From positions 60,637-124,636 of the forward strand of contig CASEIN010000005.1 of NCBI GenBank assembly GCA_949287985.1: a stretch of 64,000 nucleotides of DNA, read 5' to 3'. Positions 34,526 through 44,050 of this stretch are shown piece by piece (the first letter of the stretch is position 1; every line of letters starts with the position of its first letter). The notes below the pieces were generated by a model. The model worked only from the letters and a program-made list of their open reading frames with translations, searched no databases and was not told where the DNA came from. Position numbers and translations under genes: made by a program. The DNA is from Mucispirillum schaedleri. Lineage in GTDB: Bacteria > Chrysiogenota > Deferribacteres > Deferribacterales > Mucispirillaceae.

Positions 34526-35449
34526 ATGAAAGATGAAATTGTAATTGCCACAAGAGGTTCTAAACTTGCATTATGGCAGGCAGAATATATTAAAAGTGAA
34601 ATAGAAAACCACCATAAGAATATAAAATGTCGTCTTGAAATAATTAAAACTATGGGGGATAAAATACTAGATGTGCCACTGGCTAAAATTGGTGGCAAAG
34701 GTCTTTTTGTAAAAGAGATTGAAACTGCACTTTTAGAAAAGAGGGCAGATTTAGCAGTCCATAGTATGAAAGATGTTCCAATGGAGCTGCCTTCTGGTTT
34801 AGAGCTTACTCCATGCCCTGTTGCAGAAAAACCTAATGATGCATTTTTATCTATTAGGTATAATTCTATTGCAGAACTTCCTGTTGGTGCTAAAGTAGGC
34901 ACATCATCACTACGCAGGAAACTACAGCTTTTAGAACTTCGCCCTGATTTAGAAGTGGCAGATTTAAGAGGCAATGTGCAGACACGTATGCAAAAACTTG
35001 TAGATGGTGTATATGATGGGATTATACTTGCTTATGCTGGGCTTTTAAGGCTTGAAGTTACTGAAAATATTAAAGAAATTATAGATATTGATAAAATGCT
35101 TCCTGCCTCATGTCAAGGTATACTTGGAATAGAGATTAGAAGTGATGATGAAGAAATGAAAGAAATCTTATCATTTATAGGCAATAAGGAAAGCACTATT
35201 AGGGCAGAATGTGAAAGGGCTTTCTTAAGAAAATTACAAGGTGGCTGTCAAGTACCTATTGGCTGCCATTCTGTTTTAAAAGATAATGAAATACACGTTA
35301 AAGGTTTAATATATAACCTTGATGGCAGCAAAAAAATAGAAAAAGAAGTAGTGCATAATATTAATGAGCCAGTTTTAGCAGGGGAAAAGTTAGCTGATAT
35401 GATATTAGCTGATGGTGGGGATATAATATTAAAGGAAATATATTCATAA
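34526..35449 (+). CDS. hemC: Hydroxymethylbilane synthase (porphobilinogen deaminase)
   Basis: Joins four porphobilinogens into hydroxymethylbilane. 307 residues. N-terminal IATRGSKLALWQAEYIK, the KDVPMELPSGL segment, GTSSLRRKLQLLELRPDL, and the dipyrromethane cofactor Cys in KLQGGCQVPIG are all present. Starts 14 bases after hemA. Haem-operon member. Confidence 0.97.
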   Translation: MKDEIVIATRGSKLALWQAEYIKSEIENHHKNIKCRLEIIKTMGDKILDVPLAKIGGKGLFVKEIETALLEKRADLAVHSMKDVPMELPSGLELTPCPVAEKPNDAFLSIRYNSIAELPVGAKVGTSSLRRKLQLLELRPDLEVADLRGNVQTRMQKLVDGVYDGIILAYAGLLRLEVTENIKEIIDIDKMLPASCQGILGIEIRSDDEEMKEILSFIGNKESTIRAECERAFLRKLQGGCQVPIGCHSVLKDNEIHVKGLIYNLDGSKKIEKEVVHNINEPVLAGEKLADMILADGGDIILKEIYS

Positions 35450-35452
35450 ATT

Positions 35453-36157
35453 ATGAAAATATTTGATAATCCAAAACGTGTACTTGTAACAAGGCAGTTT
35501 GAGCAGTCAGGTTCATTTATTAATGGTCTTTCTAATAAAGGTCATTACCCGTTTATACTGCCTATGATAGAAACTGTGCAGTTATGCCCCAAAATAGATG
35601 AAGGGGATTACGAAGTTATATTTTTTACAAGTGCAAATGCAGTGAAATATTTTGCACCTTATCACCATATGGTGCATGGTAGAGCATATATTGCACTAGG
35701 TGAAAAAACTGCTCAAGCTATGGAAGTATTTTTAGGTGTATCAAGCCATATAACACCTACTGTATATAATTTAGAAAGTGCAATAAACATGATGAAGTCT
35801 ATTAATTTACAGGGAGCAAAAATACTATCTCCCGGTGCTGAAAAAAGGCTTGAAATACCTGTAGAAATATTAGAAAATATGGGTGCAGAGTTATATACAC
35901 CTGCAGTTTATGAAACAACTTTTGCCATGTATCCTGAAGGATATGTGGATAAGTTTATAAATGATAATAAAATAGATACTGTTACATTTTGCTCACCAAG
36001 TGCAGCAAAATCATTTTTAAAGCAGTTTAATGGAGATAAATCTCTATTAGATATAGTAAGTATAGGCACTACAACATCACTTTATCTTGATGAAGTGGGT
36101 ATAAAATCACGTTATCCAGAAAAGTTTACAGTAGATGCTATGGTAGAAATAATATAA
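35453..36157 (+). CDS. hemD: Uroporphyrinogen-III synthase
   Basis: Cyclises hydroxymethylbilane with inversion of ring D. This family is poorly conserved, but the 234 residues, the two-domain layout and motifs VLVTRQFEQ, YEVIFFTSANAVKYF and VTFCSPSAAKSFLKQF fit. The position between hemC and hemB supports the assignment. The ATG at 35453 follows the hemC stop by three bases. Confidence 0.9.
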   Translation: MKIFDNPKRVLVTRQFEQSGSFINGLSNKGHYPFILPMIETVQLCPKIDEGDYEVIFFTSANAVKYFAPYHHMVHGRAYIALGEKTAQAMEVFLGVSSHITPTVYNLESAINMMKSINLQGAKILSPGAEKRLEIPVEILENMGAELYTPAVYETTFAMYPEGYVDKFINDNKIDTVTFCSPSAAKSFLKQFNGDKSLLDIVSIGTTTSLYLDEVGIKSRYPEKFTVDAMVEII

Positions 36158-36176
36158 AAAATAAAGGAGTATGCTC

Positions 36177-37145
36177 ATGTTTCCAATCACTCGTGCAAGA
36201 AGGCTAAGAGCTAATAAAAACATTAGAAGTATGGTTAGAGAAACGTCTCTTTCGGTAAATGATTTAATTTATCCACTTTTTGTATGTGAAGGCAAAGGTG
36301 TTCGTAAAGAGGTTGCTTCCATGCCTGGAATATATAATTTAAGTGTAGATGAAATTGTTAAAGAGGCTAGGGAAGTTGAAAATTTAGGTATAAAATCTGT
36401 TATTCTTTTTGGTATACCTGACCATAAAGATGAGGAAGGCAGTGGTGCATATGGTAGTGATGGTATTGTTCAAAAAGCAATAAAAGCAATAAAAGATTTT
36501 ACAGAACTTTATGTTATAACAGATGTATGTATGTGCGAATATACAAGCCATGGTCATTGTGGTAGAATAATTAATAGTGATGTGGATAATGATTCTACTT
36601 TAGATATGCTTGCAAGGGAAGCTTTATCTCATGCTGAGGCAGGGGCTGATATGGTAGCACCTAGTGATATGATGGACGGTAGAGTTAAAGCTATTAGAGG
36701 TATGCTTGATGATAACGGATATTCTAATATTCCTATAATGAGCTATGCTGTTAAATATGCTTCAGGATATTATGGCCCATTTAGAGATGCAGCAGATTCA
36801 ACACCTTCTTTTGGCAGCAGAAAAACATACCAAATGGACCCAGCAAATAGAAGGGAAGCATTAAAAGAAGCATATTCTGATATTGAAGAGGGTGCAGATA
36901 TTATTATGGTAAAACCTGCTCTTGCATATCTTGATATAATAAGAGAAGTAAAAGACAGCTGTAATATTCCTGTTGCATCGTATAATGTATCTGGTGAATA
37001 TGCTATGATAAAAGCAGCAGCAAAAAATGGCTGGATAGATGAAGAAAAAGTAATGATGGAAACTCTGCTTTCCATGAAAAGAGCAGGCAGTGATTTAATC
37101 ATTACATACTTTGCAAAAGATGCAGCAAAATTACTTTATATATAA
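36177..37145 (+). CDS. hemB: Delta-aminolevulinic acid dehydratase (zinc type)
   Basis: Condenses two 5-aminolevulinates to porphobilinogen. I place the start at 36177 because AAAGGAG (36163-36169) is too close to the in-frame ATG at 36171. 322 residues. Schiff-base lysines are expected in [13 protein letters not shown] and [10 protein letters not shown]. The metal site has the Cys triad [14 protein letters not shown], indicating the zinc enzyme rather than the Mg-only form. Last gene of the haem operon; a strong terminator follows. Confidence 0.97.
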   Translation: MFPITRARRLRANKNIRSMVRETSLSVNDLIYPLFVCEGKGVRKEVASMPGIYNLSVDEIVKEAREVENLGIKSVILFGIPDHKDEEGSGAYGSDGIVQKAIKAIKDFTELYVITDVCMCEYTSHGHCGRIINSDVDNDSTLDMLAREALSHAEAGADMVAPSDMMDGRVKAIRGMLDDNGYSNIPIMSYAVKYASGYYGPFRDAADSTPSFGSRKTYQMDPANRREALKEAYSDIEEGADIIMVKPALAYLDIIREVKDSCNIPVASYNVSGEYAMIKAAAKNGWIDEEKVMMETLLSMKRAGSDLIITYFAKDAAKLLYI

Positions 37146-37194
37146 TATATGTAATGCTTTTTTTAAAATTTAAAATAAATAAATATTAATTTTT

Positions 37195-37230
37195 AACCAA
37201 ACTTAGAAAAATCTCTAAGTTTGGTTTTTT
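37195..37230 (+). terminator. Terminator of the haem operon
   Basis: Perfect 13-bp stem AACCAAACTTAGA / TCTAAGTTTGGTT (37195-37207 with 37214-37226), loop of six, then T-run. Confidence 0.92.
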
Positions 37231-37286
37231 ATAATATTATATTGTAAATGTTATTAATTAGCATACTATAAGATTTTGGTATTATA

Positions 37287-38081
37287 ATGGAACATAAAAA
37301 ACTATCATTTGAAACAGGTGATATACATTACTACATTAGTAAAAAGGATAATTTAAATAAGACAATTCTTTTTACTCATGGTTTAACTGCTGATTATTCT
37401 ATGTTTGCAAAACAGGTAGAATATTTCCAAAATAAATATAATATTATTTTATGGGATATGCCACTGCATGGTATGTCGAAAAATTATAAACTTTTTTCAT
37501 ATAATAGTTTAGCAGATATAATATATAAAATCTTAACACATGAAGGTATTGATAAGATAATATTATCTGGAATGAGTATGGGTGGGTATCCATGCCAGTA
37601 TTTTATTTATAAGTATCCAAATATGGCAGAAGGATTTATAGCAATAGATACTACCCCATTAGGTTTTAAATATTATTCTAAATTAGATTTATGGTTTTTA
37701 AAAAATGCTGCCTTTTTTGCAAACTTATTTCCAGAAAAGTTTTTAAAATACTCTATGGCAAAATCTATATCTAAAACAGAGTATGCATATAATGTAATGG
37801 TTAATATATATAAAAATTATACGAAATCAGAAATGATACTGCAAATTGATAAATGTTATAAGCAGTTTATTGAAGAAAATATAGATATATCAATAAGCTG
37901 TCCATTTATAATACTGTTAGGTGAGAATGATAAAACTGGTAAAGTAGCCTCATACAGCAAACAATGGGCAGTAGATACAAAAGGTAAACTATATATTATT
38001 CCCAATGCAGCACATTTTTCTAATGCTGATAATTATATGGAAGTAAATATGATTATAGAGCAGTTTATTACAAGCTTATAA
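37287..38081 (+). CDS. Alpha/beta-hydrolase fold protein
   Basis: 264 residues. The nucleophile elbow is GMSMGG, with oxyanion-hole HGL near residue 31; the acid is likely Asp in GENDKTGK and the base His in NAAHFSN near the C-terminus. No signal peptide. A substrate cannot be inferred: the family includes lipases, esterases and lactonases. It stands alone after the haem operon terminator and has no obvious ribosome binding site. Confidence 0.8.
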   Translation: MEHKKLSFETGDIHYYISKKDNLNKTILFTHGLTADYSMFAKQVEYFQNKYNIILWDMPLHGMSKNYKLFSYNSLADIIYKILTHEGIDKIILSGMSMGGYPCQYFIYKYPNMAEGFIAIDTTPLGFKYYSKLDLWFLKNAAFFANLFPEKFLKYSMAKSISKTEYAYNVMVNIYKNYTKSEMILQIDKCYKQFIEENIDISISCPFIILLGENDKTGKVASYSKQWAVDTKGKLYIIPNAAHFSNADNYMEVNMIIEQFITSL

Positions 38082-38092
38082 AACAATATAAC

Positions 38093-38626
38093 CTATAAAA
38101 ACATATATTTAGAGCGTGATAAGTTTTTAATAGTATTACTTTCTTTATCAAGTATCATAATAATTATTTTATCCTGCTCAAAAGGTATTTCCCATATAAT
38201 CCTGTTTTCATTTTTATAGTAATGAAGCCCAATTGCTGCAGTTTTTTCTTCCAATGTTAATTTTTTTTCTTTAGTATCAACAGGCATAGGTATTACACGT
38301 GAAGAAAATATAAAATCATAGCCTGCAAAGGCAGAGCCTTCTGAAAATATATTACCTTTCATTTGCATTTTTAAAGTGGAGTTAACTACATTACCAGTAA
38401 TATTTAAATCAATGGTAACTTGTCCTTTACTGCCAGAAACTGAGTTATGGTCTGCAGAATCAATAAAAATCCTTTTATTTTTTAATATTACAAACCGTTC
38501 TATTTCATATGTTCCATTTAGACTAACAGGGTTATCTACAATATTTATAGCCATAGGGCTTTCTTCTACTGCATATGAATTAAATGTTATAAAGAATACA
38601 AATATAAAAAAAGTAAGTTTTTTCAT
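38093..38626 (-). CDS. Exported protein of unknown function, paralogue of the next gene
   Basis: 177 residues from the internal ATG (MKKLTFFIF), which has GAGGAA upstream; an earlier in-frame ATG would include that site. Signal peptide ends NSYA. Shares with 38628-39173 the pattern L-N-G-T-Y-E-I-E-R-(F/L)-(V/I)-I, a following Asp-rich strand and an (I)WE(I/M)PFE motif. Single small beta-rich domain predicted. The start lies one base after the stop of the paralogue, so the two are translated together. Family not recognised. Confidence 0.7.
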   Translation of the reverse strand: MKKLTFFIFVFFITFNSYAVEESPMAINIVDNPVSLNGTYEIERFVILKNKRIFIDSADHNSVSGSKGQVTIDLNITGNVVNSTLKMQMKGNIFSEGSAFAGYDFIFSSRVIPMPVDTKEKKLTLEEKTAAIGLHYYKNENRIIWEIPFEQDKIIIMILDKESNTIKNLSRSKYMFL

Positions 38627-38627
38627 A

Positions 38628-39173
38628 TTATTCCTCAATTATTATAAAAGGTTTTTTATCTATAATTGTAGTAATATCGCTTTTCTTTTCAAGTTTTAGT
38701 ATAATTGTATAACCTTTTTCAAAAGGCATTTCCCATATTAAATCCTCATAATCATAAATCGTCATACCAATTGATGAAAGAGCTTTAGATATAGGCATGT
38801 TATTAGGTCTTTCTGCTGGAACAGTTATACTGTCATAGAGAAATGTATAGTTTGATATTTCTGCTCTTTTAAAGGCAGGCCCAACCATTTGTATTTTATA
38901 TATAAGGTCAACAGCTATATTATTATTACTAATCTTCATATTAATTGTAGCAATGCCTTTATTGTCATAAACATCATAACTATTATCAGAATCCAGCAAC
39001 AGAGTATCTCCATTACGAATAATTAATCTTTCTATTTCGTATGTTCCATTAAAGCTAAGGGGATTTGTTAAATTAATTGGTGTAGGCTTACCAGTAAATT
39101 TATATGTTTGAGCATAAAGTGGGGCAATTAAAACAAATAAAAATGCAGTAGAGAATAAAAAAACTTTTTTCAT
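38628..39173 (-). CDS. Exported protein of unknown function, paralogue of 38093-38626
   Basis: 181 residues from the ATG preceded by GAGGTG (five-base spacing); starting at the earlier ATG would swallow that site. Signal peptide ends PLYA before QTYKF. Same architecture as its neighbour (FNGTYEIERLII, then DLIWEMPFEKGYTIIL). A local duplication is the simplest origin. No enzymatic motif is visible. Confidence 0.7.
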   Translation of the reverse strand: MKKVFLFSTAFLFVLIAPLYAQTYKFTGKPTPINLTNPLSFNGTYEIERLIIRNGDTLLLDSDNSYDVYDNKGIATINMKISNNNIAVDLIYKIQMVGPAFKRAEISNYTFLYDSITVPAERPNNMPISKALSSIGMTIYDYEDLIWEMPFEKGYTIILKLEKKSDITTIIDKKPFIIIEE

Positions 39174-39224
39174 GAAACACCTCATTTTTAGTAAAGTCGG
39201 TTATAAATAAAAATAGTTACATAT

Positions 39225-39815
39225 TTATTGTATTTTTTTAAAATAATTTTTAACTTTTTCAGCTTCTTGTATAGATATGATTTTAACAGAGCTTTCACTG
39301 TTTCTAGCCATTGCAGAATATGTAAAATTGTGGCTGCCAGTATATATTATTTTATCATCTATTAAGCATATTTTTGCATGAAGCTTTCTGCTTTCATTAT
39401 CAAATAATACATTAATATTATGCTTTTGTAAATATTTGGCAGTCTTTTTATTATATTTATTTGATAAATCATCTTCATCATCAGATTTTTCAAAAATTAT
39501 AGTAACATTTACTCCACGTTTTGCAGCATTAATCAAAGAAGCAGTAATTAAAGGCATTGGCTCTTGAAGGTTATTCATATTATAATCATCTATTTTATAC
39601 ATAAATAATGCACATGTAATATTATCACGAGCTAAAGCAGTATCACGGACAAAGGAAGAAATATAATCTTCATTATTTAGTATAGTATATGTGCCTTCAA
39701 GATTTTTATCAGAAGATATAATATTTGCAAGTAAAATAAATAATGCAAAAAGAACAGGTGATAATATTTTTAAGATATTTATAAAGATATACTTGTTTTT
39801 GATATCTCTTGCCAT
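39225..39815 (-). CDS. Phospholipase D-like protein, single HKD domain
   Basis: 196 residues: one N-terminal membrane segment (about 13-31), then a PLD-like domain with the HxK motif as LHAKICLIDDKIIYTGSHNF and a partner E in ARNSESSV. Only one HKD motif, so it would need to dimerise, as bacterial PLD-family endonucleases (Nuc-like) do. It overlaps the 3' end of engB by 37 bases, so expression is coupled. Its cell role is unknown; membrane-anchored PLD-like proteins occur in nuclease and lipid contexts. Confidence 0.75.
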   Translation of the reverse strand: MARDIKNKYIFINILKILSPVLFALFILLANIISSDKNLEGTYTILNNEDYISSFVRDTALARDNITCALFMYKIDDYNMNNLQEPMPLITASLINAAKRGVNVTIIFEKSDDEDDLSNKYNKKTAKYLQKHNINVLFDNESRKLHAKICLIDDKIIYTGSHNFTYSAMARNSESSVKIISIQEAEKVKNYFKKIQ

Positions 39816-40357
39816 ACTTGCTCTTTTCCCTGACCTGTAACCGATGAGAAAACAATTAAATTCTCTTTATTTATACCTGATGATTCAGAAATTATTTTTA
39901 TTTGTTTAACTTTTTCATTATTAGATAATTTATCTGCCTTAGTTAGCACAGATATTAAAGGAACATTTCGTGATTTCATAGCAGAAATCATTTTCATATC
40001 GTCACTATTAGGAACGCGCCTAATGTCAAGCAGTAGAACGCATAAAGCAAGGTTTTGACGGTGGGCAAAATAATATTCAATAAGTTTGCCCCATGCAGCT
40101 CTTTCAGCTTTTGAAACAGCAGCATATCCATATCCCGGTAAATCTGTAAATATATATTTAGAATCTATATTAAAAAAATTAATAAGTCTTGTTTTTCCGG
40201 GAGTATTACCAACTTTAACAAGATTTTTCCTACCTAGTATTTTATTTATCATGGAAGATTTACCAACATTACTTCTACCAGCAAAACATATTTCTGGTAA
40301 ATCTGTTTTTATAAATTGTTCTGGTTTTGCAGCAGAAAGGATAAATTCTGCATTCAT
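39779..40357 (-). CDS. engB: Ribosome biogenesis GTPase EngB/YihA
   Basis: Essential GTPase for 50S assembly. 192 residues with CFAGRSNVGKSSMINKI (G1), NTPGKT (G2), DLPGYGYA (G3), TKAD (G4) and SSVTG (G5). Starts immediately after the stop of the DHH gene (TAAATG). Overlaps the PLD-like gene by 37 bases. Confidence 0.96.
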   Translation of the reverse strand: MNAEFILSAAKPEQFIKTDLPEICFAGRSNVGKSSMINKILGRKNLVKVGNTPGKTRLINFFNIDSKYIFTDLPGYGYAAVSKAERAAWGKLIEYYFAHRQNLALCVLLLDIRRVPNSDDMKMISAMKSRNVPLISVLTKADKLSNNEKVKQIKIISESSGINKENLIVFSSVTGQGKEQVWQEISKTSISL

Positions 40358-41212
40358 TTAGATAATACCCATATTTGTTAATATATTATTTAAATCAAAA
40401 TCTTCATTTTTTATAGGGCAGCCGGCAGCATTTTTATGACCACCACCACCATTATTTTCAGCTATTTGGCGAATATCTACATCTTTTCTAGAACGAAGTG
40501 ATACTTTTTTGCCTTGAGCATTAATAAGTATTACATAATCAGAAATATCTTCACTAATAATATAATTACCAAGCTCAGAAGCATAACCTTCTGCAAATAC
40601 AGCAGTGAAAGTAAGCCCATTTTTATCTTTCATGGTGCATATATTGCGCATTGCTTTTTTAATATATGCATCGCGTCTTTCTTCTTCTAGTGTAATAAGT
40701 AATTTTTCTGTATCAGTAAAACCATTATAAGCTGAATTTAAAAAGCGTTCTTCCATACGGGATATGCCCATTAAATTAAAAAGAACGCTCATTTTAAGAC
40801 TATCATCACGTTTTAAAAACCACATATCTACATCATTTATACATGAAGCAAACTCATAATATTCTTCTACTTTATACCCTTCTTTTAAAAGGTATTCATA
40901 AGTAAGCATGGTGGCGCACTTTGTAATATCATGGTATGTAAAATGAAAATCCTTTAAAGCAGAACTGCTTGCATGGTGGTCTATTATAATAACATCTTTT
41001 TCACCTGCAAGCATTTCCACAATACCATAATCAGGGGAAACATCTGTTATTATAATCCTATCATAATAATGATAATTTTCTTCTATAAATGTATCAATAT
41101 CATCATAGCCTAAATAAGCAGTCTTAATGTTTCCCGCCATAAATTTTTTTATTAAAACACCGCAGCCAAGCCCATCTAAATCATTATGAGAGATATGTAG
41201 TGTCTGCATCAA
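40358..41212 (-). CDS. DHH family phosphoesterase (NrnB-like oligoribonuclease)
   Basis: 284 residues. Motifs of the DHH/DHHA1 superfamily: HNDLDGLGCG (metal 1), DVSPDYG, DHHASS (the DHH motif), and C-terminal GGGGHKNAAGCPI (DHHA1). Probably a 3' to 5' nanoRNase or nucleotide phosphoesterase; pAp, short oligonucleotides or c-di-AMP derivatives are possible substrates. First gene of a DHH-engB-PLD operon. Confidence 0.85.
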   Translation of the reverse strand: MMQTLHISHNDLDGLGCGVLIKKFMAGNIKTAYLGYDDIDTFIEENYHYYDRIIITDVSPDYGIVEMLAGEKDVIIIDHHASSSALKDFHFTYHDITKCATMLTYEYLLKEGYKVEEYYEFASCINDVDMWFLKRDDSLKMSVLFNLMGISRMEERFLNSAYNGFTDTEKLLITLEEERRDAYIKKAMRNICTMKDKNGLTFTAVFAEGYASELGNYIISEDISDYVILINAQGKKVSLRSRKDVDIRQIAENNGGGGHKNAAGCPIKNEDFDLNNILTNMGII

Positions 41213-41225
41213 AAATCCTTATATC

Positions 41226-42026
41226 TTAATTTTTATCTTCCGGCCAAGTAATTTTACCACCTTGAGTTGCAATAAAAGTAACAATAGCCATATTAATAAG
41301 TGTTAATAATGAGTAAATGGAAGTGAAAGGACTATATGTTCTAAAGCTGTGTAATTGAGATAAGCCACCCCAAAAACCTTCTGAAGCAATCTCACCTTTA
41401 CCTATAATTACAGCTGCAACACAAGTTATAAAAAGAACGACAGAACCTGCAATTTTCTTTTTTAATATTGAGTTTGCAAAACCATTATAGTTAATGTAAA
41501 AACTTAATGCACCAGAAGCCACTGCAGGTATTATGAATAAAACAGCAAAAACAGTAACAACTATCCCTGTAGCAGTAATAAAATTAGCTGCTATTTTCAT
41601 ATTAGCAAAATGAAGAATCATAGCAAGCGCTTGTGCAAAAAATGCATAACCAATCATACCAATAGGAAAATGTATCATTTTTGGGTGTGGGTGGTTTTTT
41701 CTATACCATTTTCTTTTTTCTACCATTTTTCTATCCACATCGCTCATCATATTCTCAGAATTTGGAACAACAGTATCACTTGAAGTAACACTTTCTTGAA
41801 CGCCATCTTCTAGTGTATCAACCTCTGCAAATCTAAATATATTTTTTTCACCATGTGGGCTCATGCCTATACTATCAGTTAAATCTTCACCAGCTTTAAA
41901 CCTGCCCATATGAGTGCCACCTGTCCAAAAATCACTTTTAGTAACATCATACACCTTACCTTTGTAACCAATATAGGCAGGTTTACCATCTTGACCATTA
42001 AATTCTTTTAATTGTTCTTTTGTCAT
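41226..42026 (-). CDS. Cytochrome b5-like haem-binding domain fused to DUF2231 membrane domain
   Basis: 266 residues from the ATG whose codon ends at 42026 (GGAG seven bases upstream); a longer frame adds 22 residues without support. N-terminal domain (1-75) resembles cytochrome b5: YIGYKGKVYDVTKSDFW, with haem ligands probably His in GGTHMGRF and SPHGEKNI. A linker is followed by a DUF2231-type membrane domain with four hydrophobic segments. Likely an electron-transfer or haem-related membrane protein. Confidence 0.8.
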   Translation of the reverse strand: MTKEQLKEFNGQDGKPAYIGYKGKVYDVTKSDFWTGGTHMGRFKAGEDLTDSIGMSPHGEKNIFRFAEVDTLEDGVQESVTSSDTVVPNSENMMSDVDRKMVEKRKWYRKNHPHPKMIHFPIGMIGYAFFAQALAMILHFANMKIAANFITATGIVVTVFAVLFIIPAVASGALSFYINYNGFANSILKKKIAGSVVLFITCVAAVIIGKGEIASEGFWGGLSQLHSFRTYSPFTSIYSLLTLINMAIVTFIATQGGKITWPEDKN

Positions 42027-42128
42027 ACTATTTCTCCATAATATTTTGCATAAGATTTCATAATTATTACATAAATTAAATAAAAATTTCAAGTAAAATA
42101 GTAATAATTATTAACTTTTTCTACACTA

Positions 42129-42719
42129 TTATTTAACAGATGCATAACTGCTTTGTAATTCTTGGTATTTTTTTCCATATTTTTTTGATAACTGGTTTAA
42201 AAATCTGTCTTCCTCACTGTATATGCAGCCACAGTAATTTTGCCTGTATATTTCAAGTTCTTTTGATATATCAATGCCTTGCTGCCAGCCTTCTCTAAAA
42301 TCATAATAATAAAAAGGGACATTATATTCTTTTGAGGCAGCTTCGGCCATTTCAATAATATCTTCATGTTTCTGCATTTTGCTGTATAAAAGGCTTGAAG
42401 TAAAAGCATCAAAGGAAAGTTCTTTTGCTTTTTCAGCAGTTTTAAATAGGCGTCTTTTATAGCAGGATTTACAGCGTTCTTTTTCATGGTATGCATGTTC
42501 TCTTGTAAATTCTATTAAGCCATAGTATTCATCAACAATGCACTCCACACCGTAATGACGAGAAACAAGCACAGCCCCTTCAAGCCTTCTATAAAATTCT
42601 TGAACTGGGTGTATATTATGATTAAAAAAATAAGTTGTTAAATTATGACCTTCTGCCTGCATAACCTCAATGGGATAAATAGAACATGGGCCACAACATT
42701 GATGTAATAAAATATTCAT
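42129..42719 (-). CDS. queH: Epoxyqueuosine reductase QueH
   Basis: Last step of queuosine synthesis in organisms lacking QueG, reducing epoxyqueuosine in tRNA. 196 residues with the expected Cys pattern: CCGPC near the N-terminus (C8, C9, C12), CKSC in the middle, and YRQNYCGCIYS toward the C-terminus, which together bind the iron-sulfur cluster and metal. Stand-alone gene between the b5 fusion and the LivK-type gene. Confidence 0.9.
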   Translation of the reverse strand: MNILLHQCCGPCSIYPIEVMQAEGHNLTTYFFNHNIHPVQEFYRRLEGAVLVSRHYGVECIVDEYYGLIEFTREHAYHEKERCKSCYKRRLFKTAEKAKELSFDAFTSSLLYSKMQKHEDIIEMAEAASKEYNVPFYYYDFREGWQQGIDISKELEIYRQNYCGCIYSEEDRFLNQLSKKYGKKYQELQSSYASVK

Positions 42720-42778
42720 AACTGTATTTACAATAAATTTTTAAGGATATCAACATAAATATTATAAATTTTAATTTT

Positions 42779-42811
42779 TTGCTTGTATTTCTTTTATAAG
42801 CAATTTATTAT
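42779..42811 (+). promoter_or_regulatory. Promoter with overlapping dyad upstream of the LivK-type gene
   Basis: TTGTAT (42783-42788), 17-base spacer, TATTAT (42806-42811). A dyad TTGCTT (42779-42784) / AAGCAA (42798-42803) covers the -35 and spacer, as an operator would. Confidence 0.4.
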
Positions 42812-42840
42812 ACAACGTTAATAAAAAAATGGAGGAAAAA

Positions 42841-44040
42841 ATGTCTTTAAAAAAAGCATTATTTTTATTACTTATAGCATCACTTACTATTGTTGCTTTT
42901 ACTGGCTGTAAAAAAGCAAAAGATAAAGGTGAGGCTGCTGCTGGGGAAGTTTTAATTATTGGTGGTCAAAACCCAGAAACTGGTCCTATGGCAGACTATG
43001 GTTCTAAAACAGTTTTAGGTGCACAAATTGCATTTGATGAAATAAATGCAGCAGGTGGACTTAACGGTAAAAAAATAGAATTTAGACATTATGACAGCCG
43101 TGGTGATAAAACAGAGGCTATAAACTTAACTCGCCGCCTTACAAGAGAAGGTTCTTGTGCTATTATTGGTGAAATTACATCAGGTGGTTTTTTAGCTATG
43201 AGAGAATTAGCTAATGAAGCAGGAACTGTAGCTATCTCCACAGGTGCAACAGCACAAAATGTTACAGAAAAAAAAGTAGGGGATAAATACGAACATATTC
43301 CATTTGCTTTTAGAAATACTTTACAGGATAATGATGGAGCACCTAGCTTAACAAATTATTTAGTTCATACAAAAGGCTATAAAAAGTTTGCATTAATTAC
43401 ATCTATAAATAATGACTACTCTATTGGTTTATCAGAATTTTTTAGACAAGCTGTAAAAAATGCTGGTGGTGTAATAGTTACAGAGCAGACAATAAATGAT
43501 GGTGATGCAGATGTATCTGCTCAAATAACATCAATAAAAAATAGTGGTGTAGATGTAATAATTTTTACAGGCTACTATCAGGAAGCTGCTAAACTTTTAA
43601 CTACTATGAGAAGCAGAGGATTAACTATACCACTTGTTGGTGGAGATGGTTTTCAGTCACCTGACCTTTGGAATTTAGCAGGAGAAGCTGCAGTTGGTGC
43701 AATGTTTTACTCTGGTTTTGCTCCAGAATCTGAAAGAGAAAATATTAAATCATTTAAAGCAAAAATGCTTGAAAGAGGAAAAGAAGCAGATACTTTTTCA
43801 GCTCAAGGATATGATGCAGCATACTTATTATTTGAAGCTATGAAACAGGCAAATGTAACAGACTGTTCTGATGCTTCCCAAAGAGATGCAATACGTGCAA
43901 AACTTATGGAAATCAAAAATTTTGAAGGCGTTACAGGTGTAATGAGTATTGATGGCACAGGTAGTGCAATAAAAGAACCATTTCTTTTAGAAGTAGTTAA
44001 AAAAGAAGACGGCACATTTGGCACAAAAAGCTTAAACTAA
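42841..44040 (+). CDS. Branched-chain amino acid-type ABC substrate-binding lipoprotein
   Basis: Periplasmic binding protein of the LivK/Peripla_BP_6 family. The ATG at 42841 follows ATGGAGG by five bases, giving 399 residues; the lipobox is AFTGC, so the protein is a lipoprotein as usual for this group without an outer wall layer. Family motifs: GGQNPETGPMADYG, YDSRGDKTEAINLTRRL. No liv permease or ATPase genes accompany it, so it may use a transporter encoded elsewhere or act as a sensor. Ligand not determined. Confidence 0.85.
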   Translation: MSLKKALFLLLIASLTIVAFTGCKKAKDKGEAAAGEVLIIGGQNPETGPMADYGSKTVLGAQIAFDEINAAGGLNGKKIEFRHYDSRGDKTEAINLTRRLTREGSCAIIGEITSGGFLAMRELANEAGTVAISTGATAQNVTEKKVGDKYEHIPFAFRNTLQDNDGAPSLTNYLVHTKGYKKFALITSINNDYSIGLSEFFRQAVKNAGGVIVTEQTINDGDADVSAQITSIKNSGVDVIIFTGYYQEAAKLLTTMRSRGLTIPLVGGDGFQSPDLWNLAGEAAVGAMFYSGFAPESERENIKSFKAKMLERGKEADTFSAQGYDAAYLLFEAMKQANVTDCSDASQRDAIRAKLMEIKNFEGVTGVMSIDGTGSAIKEPFLLEVVKKEDGTFGTKSLN

Positions 44041-44050
44041 TTATATAAAT

